In this document: positions 1-11,187 of the stretch, piece after piece
How positions within the stretch are numbered: the first letter of the stretch is position 1
Layout of the letters: every line of letters begins with the position of its first letter
DNA from: Cladorrhinum sp. PSN259
Taxonomy: Eukaryota; Ascomycota; Sordariomycetes; Sordariales; Podosporaceae
NCBI GenBank assembly: GCA_033725935.1
Contig: MU867071.1
Location: 176,392-240,391, forward strand
DNA: 64,000 nucleotides
Reading direction: 5' to 3'
Position numbers and translations under genes: made by a program
The notes under the pieces: model-generated
What the model was told of the DNA's origin: nothing
Database searches by the model: none
Seen by the model: the letters and a program-made list of their open reading frames with translations, nothing else

Positions 1-153
1 GCTTCCAAAAACCGCAAAAAAAAGGGGATATAAAAAAAAAATTAACCCTTCCCGGGTTGTTCATCCCGTTTCCCCTTAAAAGCCCTTGTTTTTGCTTTGC
101 CCCCCCCCCCCCCCCCCCTTTTTATTTTTATTTTTATTTTTATTTATTTTACT

Positions 154-1071
154 CTAGCTAATAGCCCTCATGGTCATCTCAACAACAGCAAAAGTCCCCG
201 CACTAACAGGCATAGCTCTCGTGAGGGTAGGTCCAATACCCTTCCAGAACCCTCTCGCGCCCTCGGCCCTCCAAACCTGAGCGAAACAGTCCCTCATGTT
301 CCTGTATTTCTGATTGGCACCGAACCCGTCCGTCTGCATCTTGGACTTGACCACATCCAACGGGTAGCTGCCCAACCACAGCACCTCGCCCGCCAAACCA
401 CCGTAAAGCGCTACCTTGTACGAGGGTATCTCCTTCCGGTCGATCTTGTTTCTCTTGGCGTCGGCGTTCATGAGCCACTCAAACGACAGGAACCAGAGAC
501 CGTAGGCCTGGGCTTCGCGGAGCAAGGTCACGGACGTGCCGCGGTACACGCCCCCCAGCAGACCGCCCTGGGCTGTCAACTTTTTGACGCAGTCGAGGGG
601 ACCAGAGTACAGCCGGCCCGCGCCGTGCGGTTGTGCCTGCAGACGAATGCGGATGTGTTCTATTGGCGAGGAGAGGACGGTGTTTGCCACGCCCGCGAAC
701 GCGCCTGCTGCGTAGTACTCCCCGTAGCTCAAAGGCACGCCGGCGGGTTTCCGCGACTCGAGGTACCGACGGGCCGAGTGGAAGGCGCCGAACTGGATCG
801 AGACGCAGGCGCCTATCCCGAGCAGAGGCGTCAGAGTGCCCTTGTAAAAGGCGAGGGGCCCCTCGGTGCGGTAGATTGAGGTTGCGGCCTGCAGGGCGTT
901 TGAGTAGGCCGACGAGGTCTGGAGGCGGACCTTGACGATGTCGAAGGGTTGGCCTATCAGGACTTGGGCGACGCCGCCTGCCGCGCCCGAGAAGAGGTCT
1001 TTGAATGTCTGGGAGGCGCCGCCGGTTTTGGGAGGGGGGGGTACCGTATTCTCGAGGGCTGTGTCCGCCAT
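154..1071 (-). CDS. YMC1: Mitochondrial inner-membrane solute carrier, YMC1/YMC2 type
   Basis: Single-exon gene of 305 residues, the usual length of the mitochondrial carrier family. Three repeats are visible, each with the P-x-[D/E]-x-x-[K/R] signature: PFDIVKVRLQ near residue 42, PIEHIRIRLQ near 137 and PLDVVKSKMQ near 240. Family members have six membrane helices and exchange solutes across the inner mitochondrial membrane. The second repeat (PIEHIRIRLQ, then a GPLDCVKKL stretch) resembles yeast Ymc1/Ymc2, which are linked to amino-acid/glutamate transport. The substrate cannot be read from sequence, and a carnitine/ornithine-type carrier is the main alternative. The start is the first in-frame Met (MADTALENT), followed by a short Pro-rich lead. 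The next upstream gene lies on the same strand about 1.4 kb away. Confidence 0.88.
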   Translation of the reverse strand: MADTALENTVPPPPKTGGASQTFKDLFSGAAGGVAQVLIGQPFDIVKVRLQTSSAYSNALQAATSIYRTEGPLAFYKGTLTPLLGIGACVSIQFGAFHSARRYLESRKPAGVPLSYGEYYAAGAFAGVANTVLSSPIEHIRIRLQAQPHGAGRLYSGPLDCVKKLTAQGGLLGGVYRGTSVTLLREAQAYGLWFLSFEWLMNADAKRNKIDRKEIPSYKVALYGGLAGEVLWLGSYPLDVVKSKMQTDGFGANQKYRNMRDCFAQVWRAEGARGFWKGIGPTLTRAMPVSAGTFAVVEMTMRAIS

Positions 1072-2461
1072 TGTGATGAGAAGACGGGAGGAAGGTGAGG
1101 AGGGAGGGGAGGGGAGGGTGGCTCTCGCTGGCTGTCTTGTTTGTTTTGAGGAGGGGGTGGTTCAATTCCTTGGAAGGGAGTTTTTTTGGTTGCTGGAATT
1201 GATGTAGAGACAGTCAGGAGAGCCTTTTCCTCAACTGTGAAAAAAATTGAAATTGTTAGAACCTCAAAGGTGAGAAATAGATACCTAGTGAGGAACAATA
1301 AAAAAATATATAAAAAAAGATAAACCCGGCCGGTGTCGGGACGGCATGCCCGTTGACACACAATCGGCGGGGTGCGGAGAATACCCCACCAAAACGTCAG
1401 GGACACTCTCCAGTCTCGTGGAGCCCGTGGAACCTGAGTGCAATTCTGGGGTTGATGGCGTGCTTAATCGTGGTTGTGGGGGGTACATACCCTTCTCTTA
1501 ATTGCATTTCACTTATAAACCGCTTTTAAGCGTGTAAGTCTGTCACTCTCCCGTCATCCTCGAGTTAAAAGTCAAAGAATCTTAAGATCAAATTATACTA
1601 TGTATTCCGTATGTCAGTTATTCTCAGAAGCACCGAGTATATCAAATCCCTTAACCATGAACCATCAAAATCCAGCAAAAAAGCAAGGTATAATGATAAA
1701 CACTAAAAAATAAAATACTTATAAAGCTAAAGCAAAAGTAAAAGCAAGTGTAAAGAGAAAAAAAGAAAACCCGGGTATCTCTGTATATGAAAAACCGTTA
1801 AGAAAAAACCCAAATGACTAAGCCTCCCGTCGTCCTTCCAACAACATATGATAACCTCCTCCTTCCCCTCTTCTCCCTCTCTTATCTGACTATGTATCCT
1901 CTTCCGTTTCCCAGGACATTGCGCAGTCCAGCTGACAAACCATCGCCATCGCCATCGCCATCGCCATCGCCATCGCCATCGCCATCGCAACCATAGGTAA
2001 CAGCGACAAGATAAGAGAGAGAGGAAAAGATAGAACAAAGTTTCCATTTTCTCTTCTCTTTCTTGTCCCTCGTCTTTCCCTCCCTCTCTCTTTCTAGCAA
2101 CCAATCTCCCAGTCAAAACAAAACACCAAAATTCAACCTACAAATAACAACAAAACAACATGAGTAAAAAAAAAAGGAGAGCCCTCGAAATATGCCACCA
2201 TCCCCTTTCCCCGCCTAATCTCCTCGGTTTGCATACCCGATGCTTCGCTATATGTAATGGATTGCAATATAATGTATATCCCCCATCCCATCCCATCCCA
2301 TCCCAACCCCTCCAAGTTCAACCCAACCCTTGCAATGTATATAGATGCCACCCTCAGAAATGCCATGCGCAAAGTAAAAGAGAAAAAAATGCAATCAACC
2401 TCTCACCTTAAACAAACGGATCCTCAATCCTCCCCAAAACGAACGAACCCCTCCATTCTTC
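1072..2461. other. Intergenic region between the carrier and the phosphatase
   Basis: This stretch holds the promoter side of the carrier and the 3' side of the tyrosine phosphatase, both on the minus strand. It is rich in A/T and polypyrimidine runs. It contains the CATCGC microsatellite at 1941-1988 and a run of CCCAT units near 2281-2306. Open frames here consist of repeat-encoded peptides, so I call no gene. Confidence 0.6.
1941..1988. repeat. CATCGC hexanucleotide microsatellite, 8 units
   Basis: Eight perfect tandem copies of CATCGC, read directly. They would encode Ser-Pro on the plus strand or Gly-Asp on the minus strand, but no gene supports either reading. The repeat lies in the 3' flank of the phosphatase. 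Confidence 0.95.
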
Positions 2462-4300
2462 TCAAACAAACGGATCCGTCGTCTTCTGAACCTCACCCAC
2501 CCCATCCCCCTTCTCAAACTCGACCTCGACCCTCTTCTTCTTTGGTTCCCCAATATGCGTTCCACTCTGTTCCTCATCAACCACCACCTCATTCTTCCCT
2601 GTCTCTTCTTCTTCTTCGTCGCCATCACCATACTTATCCCTCCACAACTTCCTCAAAACTTCATAAATAAACAAATACTGCGTATCAGCCTGCACCATCA
2701 TCTTTCTCTGCTCCCTCAGCGCATTGACCGTATCAAAGATGATATCATCTGAGCCAAATTCGGCAACGCTAGATTCCCGAGACCATTCCCCTCCTTCCCT
2801 GCTCTCTTGTTTCTGAGAAGAAGCAGGGGAAGGCGGTTGGGTTTTGACGCGCTCGTCCCAGTTCTCTAGTACACCGGCTTCCATTTCTCTCATTAAATGT
2901 TCCAAGGCGATAAAAGTGCCTGAGCGTCCTACTCCGGCAGAGCAGTGGACTATTCTGGGGTTATTGGGATGCGCATTCTTTTCTCTCGAGAGTCCCATAA
3001 GAATAAAGAATGACTCAAGGTCCTCGAGTGCGGGAACCCCAAAATCCGGCCACTTCTTGTAAAGAAAGTGATAGATCACTTTCTCTTCAGATCCGTCTGG
3101 GGATAAAGGCGACGACGGGGCAGTGTTTGAGTTGGTAGTAGGGCTCTTCATCTCTACATCCAAGTCCGCATCAACCTGATTTGAGACAGGAGGTTCGGGA
3201 GTCGTGTTCCTTGATTTGCGGGATGGTTTCGGTGGATGTACTTTGATCACCAATTTGCGCAGTTCGATCGCATCTCCCGCCGGTGTATCCTCCATCCCTT
3301 CACACCGCACAGTCGCACGGAACCCGTCACCAAACTCATCCTTTTCGTTTATCTCCAGCGGCGGATCCTCCTTACTTCTCGGGAAATAAGGAAAGCACTT
3401 TTCCATCGTTCCTTCATGCGTTTCCGTCAACATAACGATGACCCCGGGACTCTCGACTTGCTCGACTATCATACGCCATACGTGATCTGTAGAAGTTTGC
3501 TTGGGTCCTTGCATTGCGATGTAGCGGTCTACCTCCCTCGGAGGAGCACCAGGGATGTGAGTAGGCTGTAAGACGATGGGTGAAGCGTTGACATAGTCGA
3601 GTTTTCCTTCCGGCACTTGTAGTTTGATTCGGTGGTTGTGCCATGGCTGGATGTTCATGTATCGGTCGAGTTTCCGGAGGTGAGGACCCTTAACGCGGGC
3701 CCAGCGGTGTTCAGGGTGAGGGGAGGAGGAGCTTTCGTTTTCTATGCCTTGTTGCACTCTAATGCGCTCGAGCCACATGAGCTCGTTGAACTTGGCTTCA
3801 ATGTCTGGGAATAATAGAGTTAGTTGTTGAGTTGGGTGAAGGTAAGGGAAAAGAAAGGTGGAAAACATACCTTGCTCACTCAAATCAAGAAAAGCCGGCC
3901 TCTTGGCTTTGTTGGAGCCAGGCTTTTGTATTTGCTGGTGGTTTTGCTGCTGTCCATTTTCGGCCATGGCATCGGCCTTGAGTGACAGAGGAGATACGGG
4001 ACGACCATCAACGCTCTCTCTAACGGGCGCAACGGCAGCGGCGGGTGAGTGAGGAAGAGAAGCCGGAGGGGAGTCGCGTGCTCTCTTTGCTGAACTCCGG
4101 GCAAAGACTCGGAATGGGCTCAGCTTCTGCAAAGTGCCCTGTCGCATGGGTGATTCGGGTGGTGGCTGCACAAGATCACCGGGCGGAGGAGTGATTTTGC
4201 CAGCGCCAGCAGCGGCGGATCCAGCAAGATCGTTTGTGATTAGAGTAGGCCCAGCGGCGTCCTTTTTGCGCCGGTGGAACGGTCGGGGCAGGTGAGCCAT
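2462..4300 (-). CDS. Non-receptor protein tyrosine phosphatase (Ptp1/Pyp-like)
   Basis: Two exons, 4300-3871 and 3804-2462, give 590 residues. The catalytic domain fills the carboxyl two thirds. It has a substrate-recognition segment (DRYMNIQPW), the WPD loop (KKWPDFGVP), the P-loop HCSAGVGRSGT with catalytic Cys and Arg, and a Q-loop (MVQADTQYLFIYEVL). The domain contains low-complexity inserts, one before the WPD strand and one after the P-loop, as in several fungal phosphatases. The first ~140 residues are Pro/Ser/Ala-rich. The start chosen is MAHLPRP; the frame stays open to 4792, but that upstream part reads as non-coding. The 66-bp intron (GTATGT..CTAAC..CAG) is divisible by three and free of stops. 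Likely role: dephosphorylation of MAP kinase or other phosphotyrosine substrates. Confidence 0.85.
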   Translation of the reverse strand: MAHLPRPFHRRKKDAAGPTLITNDLAGSAAAGAGKITPPPGDLVQPPPESPMRQGTLQKLSPFRVFARSSAKRARDSPPASLPHSPAAAVAPVRESVDGRPVSPLSLKADAMAENGQQQNHQQIQKPGSNKAKRPAFLDLSEQGMFSTFLFPYLHPTQQLTLLFPDIEAKFNELMWLERIRVQQGIENESSSSPHPEHRWARVKGPHLRKLDRYMNIQPWHNHRIKLQVPEGKLDYVNASPIVLQPTHIPGAPPREVDRYIAMQGPKQTSTDHVWRMIVEQVESPGVIVMLTETHEGTMEKCFPYFPRSKEDPPLEINEKDEFGDGFRATVRCEGMEDTPAGDAIELRKLVIKVHPPKPSRKSRNTTPEPPVSNQVDADLDVEMKSPTTNSNTAPSSPLSPDGSEEKVIYHFLYKKWPDFGVPALEDLESFFILMGLSREKNAHPNNPRIVHCSAGVGRSGTFIALEHLMREMEAGVLENWDERVKTQPPSPASSQKQESREGGEWSRESSVAEFGSDDIIFDTVNALREQRKMMVQADTQYLFIYEVLRKLWRDKYGDGDEEEEETGKNEVVVDEEQSGTHIGEPKKKRVEVEFEKGDGVGEVQKTTDPFV

Positions 4301-5840
4301 CGGATAGTAAGAAGGCAGTGCAAAGTTTATTATTCGTGTGGAGAGTCGGGTAAGAGCAAGGAAGTTGGGTTGAGGCAAGTAGGTGTGCCAGGTGTGTGTT
4401 GGTGGGATGCCGCAAGAATACCGCCTTATCTGCAGGACTGAGGTACGGTATGTATGGTATGGCGGGATGGAGGGTGCGGCGCGGATGATGACGGAGGGGT
4501 ACGTAGGTAATATGTATTTGCTGTTTTTCAGAAAGCAGCCGCGCCGGCAGAAGTTCGAGGTGTGTTGTTCTCGTGGTGAAATGTCGAGGCACGTGCAGAT
4601 GCGCAGCTGCTTGCTGTGTGCAGTACCTATGGCATGCAAGGACAGACAGAAGAAAAATAAATAAATGCAAGAGCAGGAGTGAAAAGAGAGAGGGATGATA
4701 GGGGTGGTGGGTGGGTTTGCTGGTATCCGTAATCGTACGTGTGTAATACCAGACTTTTTTTTTTCTCTGCCCCCCTGAAAATTGGTTGCCAATCAAACAG
4801 CAAAGGACAAGAGGATCCCCTTTTTTTTCAGCTTCAGCTTCAGCTTAACAGGAAAAAAATCAAGGGAAACAGACAACCACTGGTGCAACAATCTTGGTTG
4901 GGTTGAAACTAGGAGATGTAAAAAGGAAACGGTGACGTTGATCGTTGAGAAGAGGAAACGAGCAAAAAAAGGGAACCACTTTGGCTTTGCATGAATGATG
5001 GATGGTAAAATGCTTCTAGCGCTGGCCCCGTAGCTAGTGTACACTACACTACACTAGGGGCGGCTGCACCAGCGGGTGTTTGTGCGTGAATCCCGCTTCA
5101 TCCCCTTGCACACCCCCCCCTGAGCCCCACCGGACCGCCGACATCATCAGTCAGCCCCACGCAACGCCTTTCCCTTACACACACTCTCAAGAAACATGTA
5201 CTGTAGGCATTCCGTATCTTTCAGCCAGCCTGTCAGCCTGTTCGCCCTTTGAGTGAGCCTCACATAGAGCCGCTCACACACAGCTTACCACCGACGGCAA
5301 TGATGCTGACGGTGTGAACGGACGGAATCACGGAATCAAAAATATCCCTCCCGCTTGCTTGCAGCTGTTGCTCTTACACAACACATGGTTGGCTGCATGT
5401 GAGGGTGGGATGGTATAAATAGCGCACAGCAGCTCACAGCATGACGAACAAGTTAGATCTCCTGAAACACTGTCAAGTGACTTGGAGTGGGTGGGTTTGT
5501 TTTGGTGCGGGGGTTGAAACAACAAACAAAAGAAAAGAAAAGAAAAAAAGAAAGCATGAACAGACTATCCGAACTAAAAGCGACATCATGATGCTGCATG
5601 TGTGAATAGAAAGCAGCCACGTGTGTGTTCTGACATATAGAACAAGTTGAAACAATAAACAAAGCTGCATGTAAAGCTGTGCATAAGCCAAACAAAAGGG
5701 GGGATTCCATTTTCCTTATCATATCCCAACCGAAAACCATAAAAACCTCCTTCCGTCCAATAATCATACACCCTTACCATACAATACCTATCCACAACCC
5801 ACCGTACAAATATCATTACATCCTTTTCCCTCCCTTTTAC
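4301..5840. other. Intergenic region upstream of the phosphatase
   Basis: Promoter and leader of the phosphatase and 3' flank of the FMP25-like gene, both on the minus strand. Visible details are a triple CAGCTT hexamer near 4830-4848 and a triple ACACT unit at 5041-5055. I see no RNA gene and no convincing further coding region. Confidence 0.55.
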
Positions 5841-7649
5841 TTACGCGGCACTGTAAACAGCCGACACTCCCCGTCCGCACTCAACCCTCTGCTCAACGCT
5901 AACCGTTCTCCCATTGCCCAACTTCACCTTCGTCCTCGGTGTGACCTGCAACCTATTATCCAACGCCCCACCACTGCTCTCCAAAGCGCCGATATGAGTG
6001 GGAACGTTCAAATTAGCTCTCTTTCCAGTTCCCAACTGCCAGTGCTCATTCCCACCCCAAAACAGGACGTCGCTTCCAAAATGTGTGTCCGTCTCGCTGT
6101 CACTGCTAACAGCGGTATGCGTCCTGTTATCCAAGATAGCGGCTGCATGATCCCCTCCTACAACAATCTTGCTCAGTCTGATTGGGGTGGTTCCGTTTGT
6201 GGCTTCGTTGTACTCCTGAAGTCCGGAAAGCGCCTTAATCTTTGCGGGTCCAGAAGAGACATGCGTCCACTTGCCGTTTCCTAAGCTTCCGTGAATACCT
6301 TCTCCGCATGCCCATGTTTCGGCAACCACACGGCCTACATCCCTCGAAGGGACCAGATCGATTGAACTTTGGCCTCGAGTTTTGGTGGCATCGACTGTGA
6401 AGAATGTGGCGAGGCCTCCTGCAGCGATCGATGTGACTTTTGGCGAGAAGTTGGTTCCAGTGTATAGTTGGTTGATAGGTAAACCGCAGGGTGTGTCAAT
6501 GTAAGGCGCATAGATGTCTGGTTGGAAGCCCAGCTGGCCGAAGGTGTTGTCGCCAAAGGTAAAGATGTGTCCATCCTTGGATAAAGCGAGCGAGTGATAG
6601 TCCCCTGCAGCGATTGACTTGATCTTGACGTTGCCGAGGGTTGAGACCTCGTGAGGGTAGTCATAAGGTACTCCGGAAGGACGATTCTTCCAGGTCAGAC
6701 CGGGAACGCCAAGTTGTCCCTTTGTTGGGAATTCTGAAGATGACGCAGCCGAGGAGAAGACACGCCCCTTAGACGTTAGCAGGAGGCAGTGGTCGAGGCC
6801 AGACTGGATATCGGTAATTTTCTCGTTCCAGGAAAGACCTGAAGGCTTCAAAAGGCGGTAGGTGGTTGAAGAGCTGGACTGGCTGCCGGACCAGAGGGAG
6901 GGAAACCAGGAGGAAGAAGCGGCGGCCTCATTCTTGCTGAGAGATTGGTCTGCTTTGGAGACCGGGAGAGAGTAGACTTGCCCATTGGAGGAAAGGCCGA
7001 TGACGCGGTCGCGGGAGACGGTAATTTTGGTCAGATCTTTGCCTTTGAGTGTAACTTCGGGGGTTGTGGCGTCCGGGGAAAATCCAACTCCCCACTGAAC
7101 GAGATCACCCTTTTCGTTGACTGCTGCGCCAAAGTTGTTTTCGAGTTTGAGATCCCGCAAGATCTGGCCATCAAAGTAGCGGATACGTCGAGGAGATTTG
7201 ATGATGGGTTCCTTGGAGTCCGGAGCTACCACTCTTCCAGTGTTGGATCCCCATGCGTAAACTCCTGGATTCTCCCAGCTCTTCTTGACCTGGACATGTT
7301 GAAGGCTCACGGAATCTTTGCCATCCTCTTTGGACCTGGCTCTCTTGCGAGCCTTCTCAAATATGAGTTCGGGCTTTTCGGTATCTGAGATTGGTTCTGG
7401 TGCAGGAGCCTTGAGGTAGGCATACGCCCCTCCTGCTCCAGCCGCACCGAAAATAGTCAATGCCGCGATGGCGGCAACACGAGCAAGAGAGCGACGGGGA
7501 AGGGGAGGTGGAGGGGGATAATAAGTCCGACCTCCAGGACCAGGTCCGGAGCTCTCATAGCGCACCCATCGAGAGTGAAGATGAGAGCTTCTCACCCGTC
7601 GAAGAGCAAATTGAGCTCGAGACATGGCAGGCGAGACCATTTTTGACAC
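5841..7649 (-). CDS. FMP25: Mitochondrial RCC1-repeat protein, FMP25-like
   Basis: Single exon, 602 residues. The amino terminus is Arg/Ser-rich with almost no acidic residues, as in a mitochondrial presequence. It is followed by a hydrophobic helix around residues 53-80, rich in Ala/Gly/Ile. The rest shows RCC1-type blades: VYAWGSNTGRV, DLVQWGVGF, GLDHCLLLTSKGRV, AAGDYHSLALSKDGHIFTFG, a TWACGEGIHGSLGNG segment and a VLFWGGNEHWQLGTG segment. Yeast Fmp25 is an inner-membrane RCC1-like protein needed for assembly of respiratory complex III. The same role is inferred from targeting signal, helix and repeats. A second Met at codon 9 could also start translation. The gene diverges from COG3 across about 320 bp. 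Confidence 0.82.
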   Translation of the reverse strand: MSKMVSPAMSRAQFALRRVRSSHLHSRWVRYESSGPGPGGRTYYPPPPPLPRRSLARVAAIAALTIFGAAGAGGAYAYLKAPAPEPISDTEKPELIFEKARKRARSKEDGKDSVSLQHVQVKKSWENPGVYAWGSNTGRVVAPDSKEPIIKSPRRIRYFDGQILRDLKLENNFGAAVNEKGDLVQWGVGFSPDATTPEVTLKGKDLTKITVSRDRVIGLSSNGQVYSLPVSKADQSLSKNEAAASSSWFPSLWSGSQSSSSTTYRLLKPSGLSWNEKITDIQSGLDHCLLLTSKGRVFSSAASSSEFPTKGQLGVPGLTWKNRPSGVPYDYPHEVSTLGNVKIKSIAAGDYHSLALSKDGHIFTFGDNTFGQLGFQPDIYAPYIDTPCGLPINQLYTGTNFSPKVTSIAAGGLATFFTVDATKTRGQSSIDLVPSRDVGRVVAETWACGEGIHGSLGNGKWTHVSSGPAKIKALSGLQEYNEATNGTTPIRLSKIVVGGDHAAAILDNRTHTAVSSDSETDTHFGSDVLFWGGNEHWQLGTGKRANLNVPTHIGALESSGGALDNRLQVTPRTKVKLGNGRTVSVEQRVECGRGVSAVYSAA

Positions 7650-7967
7650 GATAATGGTGTTGTTTTCTGAAGAAATTCAATTTTCAGTTTTCCTCATTCT
7701 TCGGGGGTTATATCAAAGATGAGGGGTGATTCTGCAGGTGAGGTCACCTCCAGTTCATGAGCAGGCATGAACCATCTCTTTCAGAGCTTCTCCAAAAATT
7801 CTTGGCATCCAAAGCTTAATCAGGGTCTGTGCGGGGCTGATCCAGCGGGGATCGTTCGTGCCATTGGGTCCCCCGATCGCCGTTAATTACGGCCAGATAC
7901 ACGCCCAGAGTCGGGAACTTTCAGGAGGGAGGCATCACCACCACCACCACCACCTTCGCCTGCAAAA
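7650..7967. other. Divergent promoter of the FMP25-like gene and COG3
   Basis: A 318-bp region between two start codons pointing away from each other, so both promoters must fit here. A CAC/CCA trinucleotide run (7934-7954) lies just before the COG3 start. I recognise no other sites. Confidence 0.6.
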
Positions 7968-10629
7968 ATGTACGAAGATTCATGGTACAGTTTTGTACCA
8001 GATTTTCAACAGCGGCGCTCCCAGACAGCTCCAGAGGGACCCAGGCATCGAAGAAAGAATTCTCTTCTGCAGCAGCCAAATGTAAGTAACATATCGTGTC
8101 ATTTAGGCGGGCATCAACTGACAAAAATGTTGAAATAATTAGGGGGCCGATGGTAATGCAGACCCGCAACCACTACCTTCACTTTTTGAGGACCAGGAAG
8201 ACACCAATTCCCCGCCAGAACCTACCCTATCACGAAGAGCAAAGTCATACTCGGACTTTTACGATGTAGTGAGGGCGCAAGAGAAGAAGACCAAGAAGGA
8301 AAAGAAGAAACAACAACAACATCGCAGGAGGAGACACAATGATCGCAATTGGGAGGCATTGGCTCTCCCGGAGGCCGTCATAACGGGCCTCTTTGTCGAG
8401 GAGGAAGATACAACACACGATGTCGACCTAGACAAGGATCTGTTACAGGCCAGCCAACAGGAGTTCCTCCTATATCACGACCAACTCGCCATGACGGAAC
8501 GCCATCTTGGAACTCTAATTGATGATGCTAATAGCGCCTTGAGAGTACTCGAGTCTCTATGCCAATCCTTCCGAGCTGTCGATGATCAGACAAGCTCCTT
8601 CCAGGCACGTTGCGACGATCTCCTCACCGAGAAGAAGCGCCTACAAACCTTGGCCGATGACATTGGCACCGATCTTCACTATTATGCCTACCTCGACAAT
8701 GTTACCAGATCCTTGAATGCCCCTGGTGCTGGTCGTCTGGTTGATGATGAGGGGTTTGGCGAGGTGTTATTCAACTTGGACTCTTGTATCTCATTCATGA
8801 CCAAAAATGTGGGTTGCCCCTTTTCTGCCTCTCAAATCATCTCTTTGACTAACAAATGATGCAGCCCTCATACCGCGATGCAGAGTCATATCTTGCCCGG
8901 TACCAGGCTCTACTGACAAAAGCCCTTCATCTTCTTGAAGTCGGATTTACAAACCGTCTCAACAAGGTGTCCGCCGAGATATCCAAACAAATCGCAGCCA
9001 CCCAGTCCGAGTCAGCACGCCACGCCCTCGCCTATGGCCGATTTGAGGAACTACTTTTGGAGTCCTACTCCCTTATTCCAAACATCCAAACAATCATTCG
9101 CAGTGTATACGACCAATTTGGCCAACCAGTATCGGGAATCAACTACGACATTTACATCAACACTGCCAACAACATCTTCCACGCTTACTGGGCTGTCCGT
9201 GACAGAGACCTCAAACCAATTATTCAGAACGATCTCGACACATTCAAGGCCGAAGCAAAAGAGTCCGTAGAAACCGCCTCCCGCAATTTCGTTAAGCAGT
9301 GTTTCGAACGGTCATACAACGAAGCCTCCCTCTTCCGCAAAATCTTCTCCATCGAGCCGTCCTATTCGACCGATGCCAAATCGGCATTCATCTCACTCAA
9401 AACCCAACAACAGTACCAACGCTCCTCAATCATTACCAACACAAATGTTGCTCCTTTAGCTATCAACCTACAATCCGTCCTGGCCACCTCGGACCTTCGC
9501 ACAATCTGCAATATCCTGGGCTGGATAACAAACGAATATCTCCTAATCGAGCAATATGACGAAGAGTCCGAACCATCGCCCTTCGTCTCTCACTCTCGGC
9601 AGATGACTGCTTTGCTTTTGACTGAACACCTCTGGCCATTTACGGATTCACATTTCGAGACTGAAATCTCAAAGTCAATCGCCAAAGCTGCTGTCCCCCC
9701 TGAAGCGCTCATTATTAGTCCGGTAGTCAATAACGATGTCTCCTCTAATGCTTTCCCACCCATCAAACGCGCTTTAGAACTACTCCTCATGTTCGATCAG
9801 TGCATGCCTAAAGAACGCTGTGTACGTCTTCTTTTCCCTCCCTCCCTGTTGCCTACACTAACACTCAGTTAAGCAACGCAACTCGCCGACAATCTTCCTC
9901 CTCCTCCGCGAAAGCATCGCCGCCTTACAGAGAGCAGAAACTCGTATCCGCTCCTCAAAAGTTTCCGGCACGGACCCCGACCTATTCATGATAAAAAACC
10001 TCTTGTTACTCAAAAACGAACTCGTAGCTCTAGAAATCGGAGATGTCCGCAACGGGAACCCAGCAGCTATTAGTACCGCCGGCTCCGTAACGGGTAGGTT
10101 ACCAAAGGAAATGCAACACTTTGGTGCTATCTGGGACGGCGTACTCAAACCGGTCACTGGGGGGTTAGTAGCTGGTATCTGGTCGAGGGTGGGCAGTGTG
10201 GCGGGGTATTTGCCTTTGCCTAGTATTGGGATGCCTGGGATTCCGGGTTGGTCGAGATCAAATACGCCTACACCTGGTGCTGAACATCAGAGAGGTGCAG
10301 GTGCAGGTGCAGGTGAAGCGGGAGGAGCTGGGGGAGTTGATGTGCATGAACAGTTGGATAATGAGCTTCGATCTAGTATTGGTGCGTTTACTAGACGGTG
10401 GGCGGGTATGATGTTGGGCCACGGGAATAAGTTGGAAGGAAAGAATGTGGCAAAGTGGGAGAGGGATATGGATGAGGTTCTGGACAGGGCGTTTGGTGGT
10501 GGTGGTTCTGGGGGAGGAGGATCTATGCAGGGACGGGAGGTGATACTGAAGTTGAAGGAGGCTGTTGCAGTTGTTTTGGAGGAGGAGAGGGAGAGGGAGA
10601 GGGTTGCTGGGCTGAAAGGGGGGAAGTAA
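7968..10629 (+). CDS. COG3: Conserved oligomeric Golgi complex subunit 3 (Sec34)
   Basis: Four exons: 7968-8081, 8143-8808, 8865-9821 and 9874-10629, giving about 830 residues. COG3 belongs to lobe A of the COG tether, which captures retrograde vesicles at the Golgi. Supporting segments are the helical block QQEFLLYHDQLAMTERHLG, the NVTRSLNAPG stretch, FMTKN joined to PSYRDAESYLARYQALL across intron 2, and a long helical carboxyl part. Intron 1 keeps phase 0. The last junction is the least certain. Donor GTACGT at 9822 with an acceptor at 9873 restores the frame as ERC/QRNSPTIF; the CAG at 9866-9868 would need a different donor. A Gly-rich low-complexity stretch sits near the carboxyl end. 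The start codon has an A-rich context (caaaaATG). Confidence 0.85.
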
Positions 10630-10693
10630 GTGATGATTAGAACTACATATTGAATGGACTTTCTGTTTGATTGAAATCCTTTTTTTTTTGTTT

Positions 10694-10731
10694 TTGTCTG
10701 GAATTATTGTTCTTGTCTGGAATTATTGTTC
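10694..10731. repeat. Perfect 19-bp tandem duplication in the COG3 3' flank
   Basis: TTGTCTGGAATTATTGTTC occurs twice, back to back, about 65 bp after the COG3 stop codon. It probably lies in the 3' untranslated region. No function is evident. Confidence 0.9.
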
Positions 10732-11137
10732 TTTGCAGTATCTGCATTAAGTGAGTGTGAAGTCAGCAAGTTGTGAGAAAATGTGAATTAGACTTAGTGT
10801 ACATATTTAATAAACACTACTGCTTACTCGATGCTCAGTAGAGACTCGGATACTTTTAGGCTTACTGCGGCATTTCGACTTGAAGCTGTTGTAGCTAGCT
10901 TGTACGCTTCTCTGCATGTTATTTATTCCTTTGCCAGAATTTCGCCGTGTTTCTTGAAGAAATTCCGCCTTCAGTTCCCTATTTACTTGGTTAAATTTCC
11001 CAATATTTGGCATGGGTTGAAAAATGATCTGATCTTTTCTTATTCTTCTGTCCCCAAGGCGGAAGGAATTTGGAACCAGTCATTTCAGATAGGACAACAT
11101 TTACTAAAGTAGTAGTTCAGCTTCTTTTGGAACACAA

Positions 11138-11187
11138 CCAGATTTCCTTTTTCGTCTTTTGGACATAGCCAGATTTCCTTTTTCGTC
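11138..11187. repeat. Two copies of a 19-bp motif with 31-bp period
   Basis: CCAGATTTCCTTTTTCGTC is present at 11138-11156 and again at 11169-11187, with related sequence between. It looks like a local duplication in non-coding DNA. Confidence 0.85.

Noticed and set aside
1727..2116. Frames encoding Trp-Arg, Gly-Asp or Ser-Pro repeats
   Set aside because: They are produced by the CATCGC microsatellite being open in several frames.
5041..5056. Short ACACT tandem repeat
   Set aside because: Only three units, which is within expectation for low-complexity intergenic DNA.
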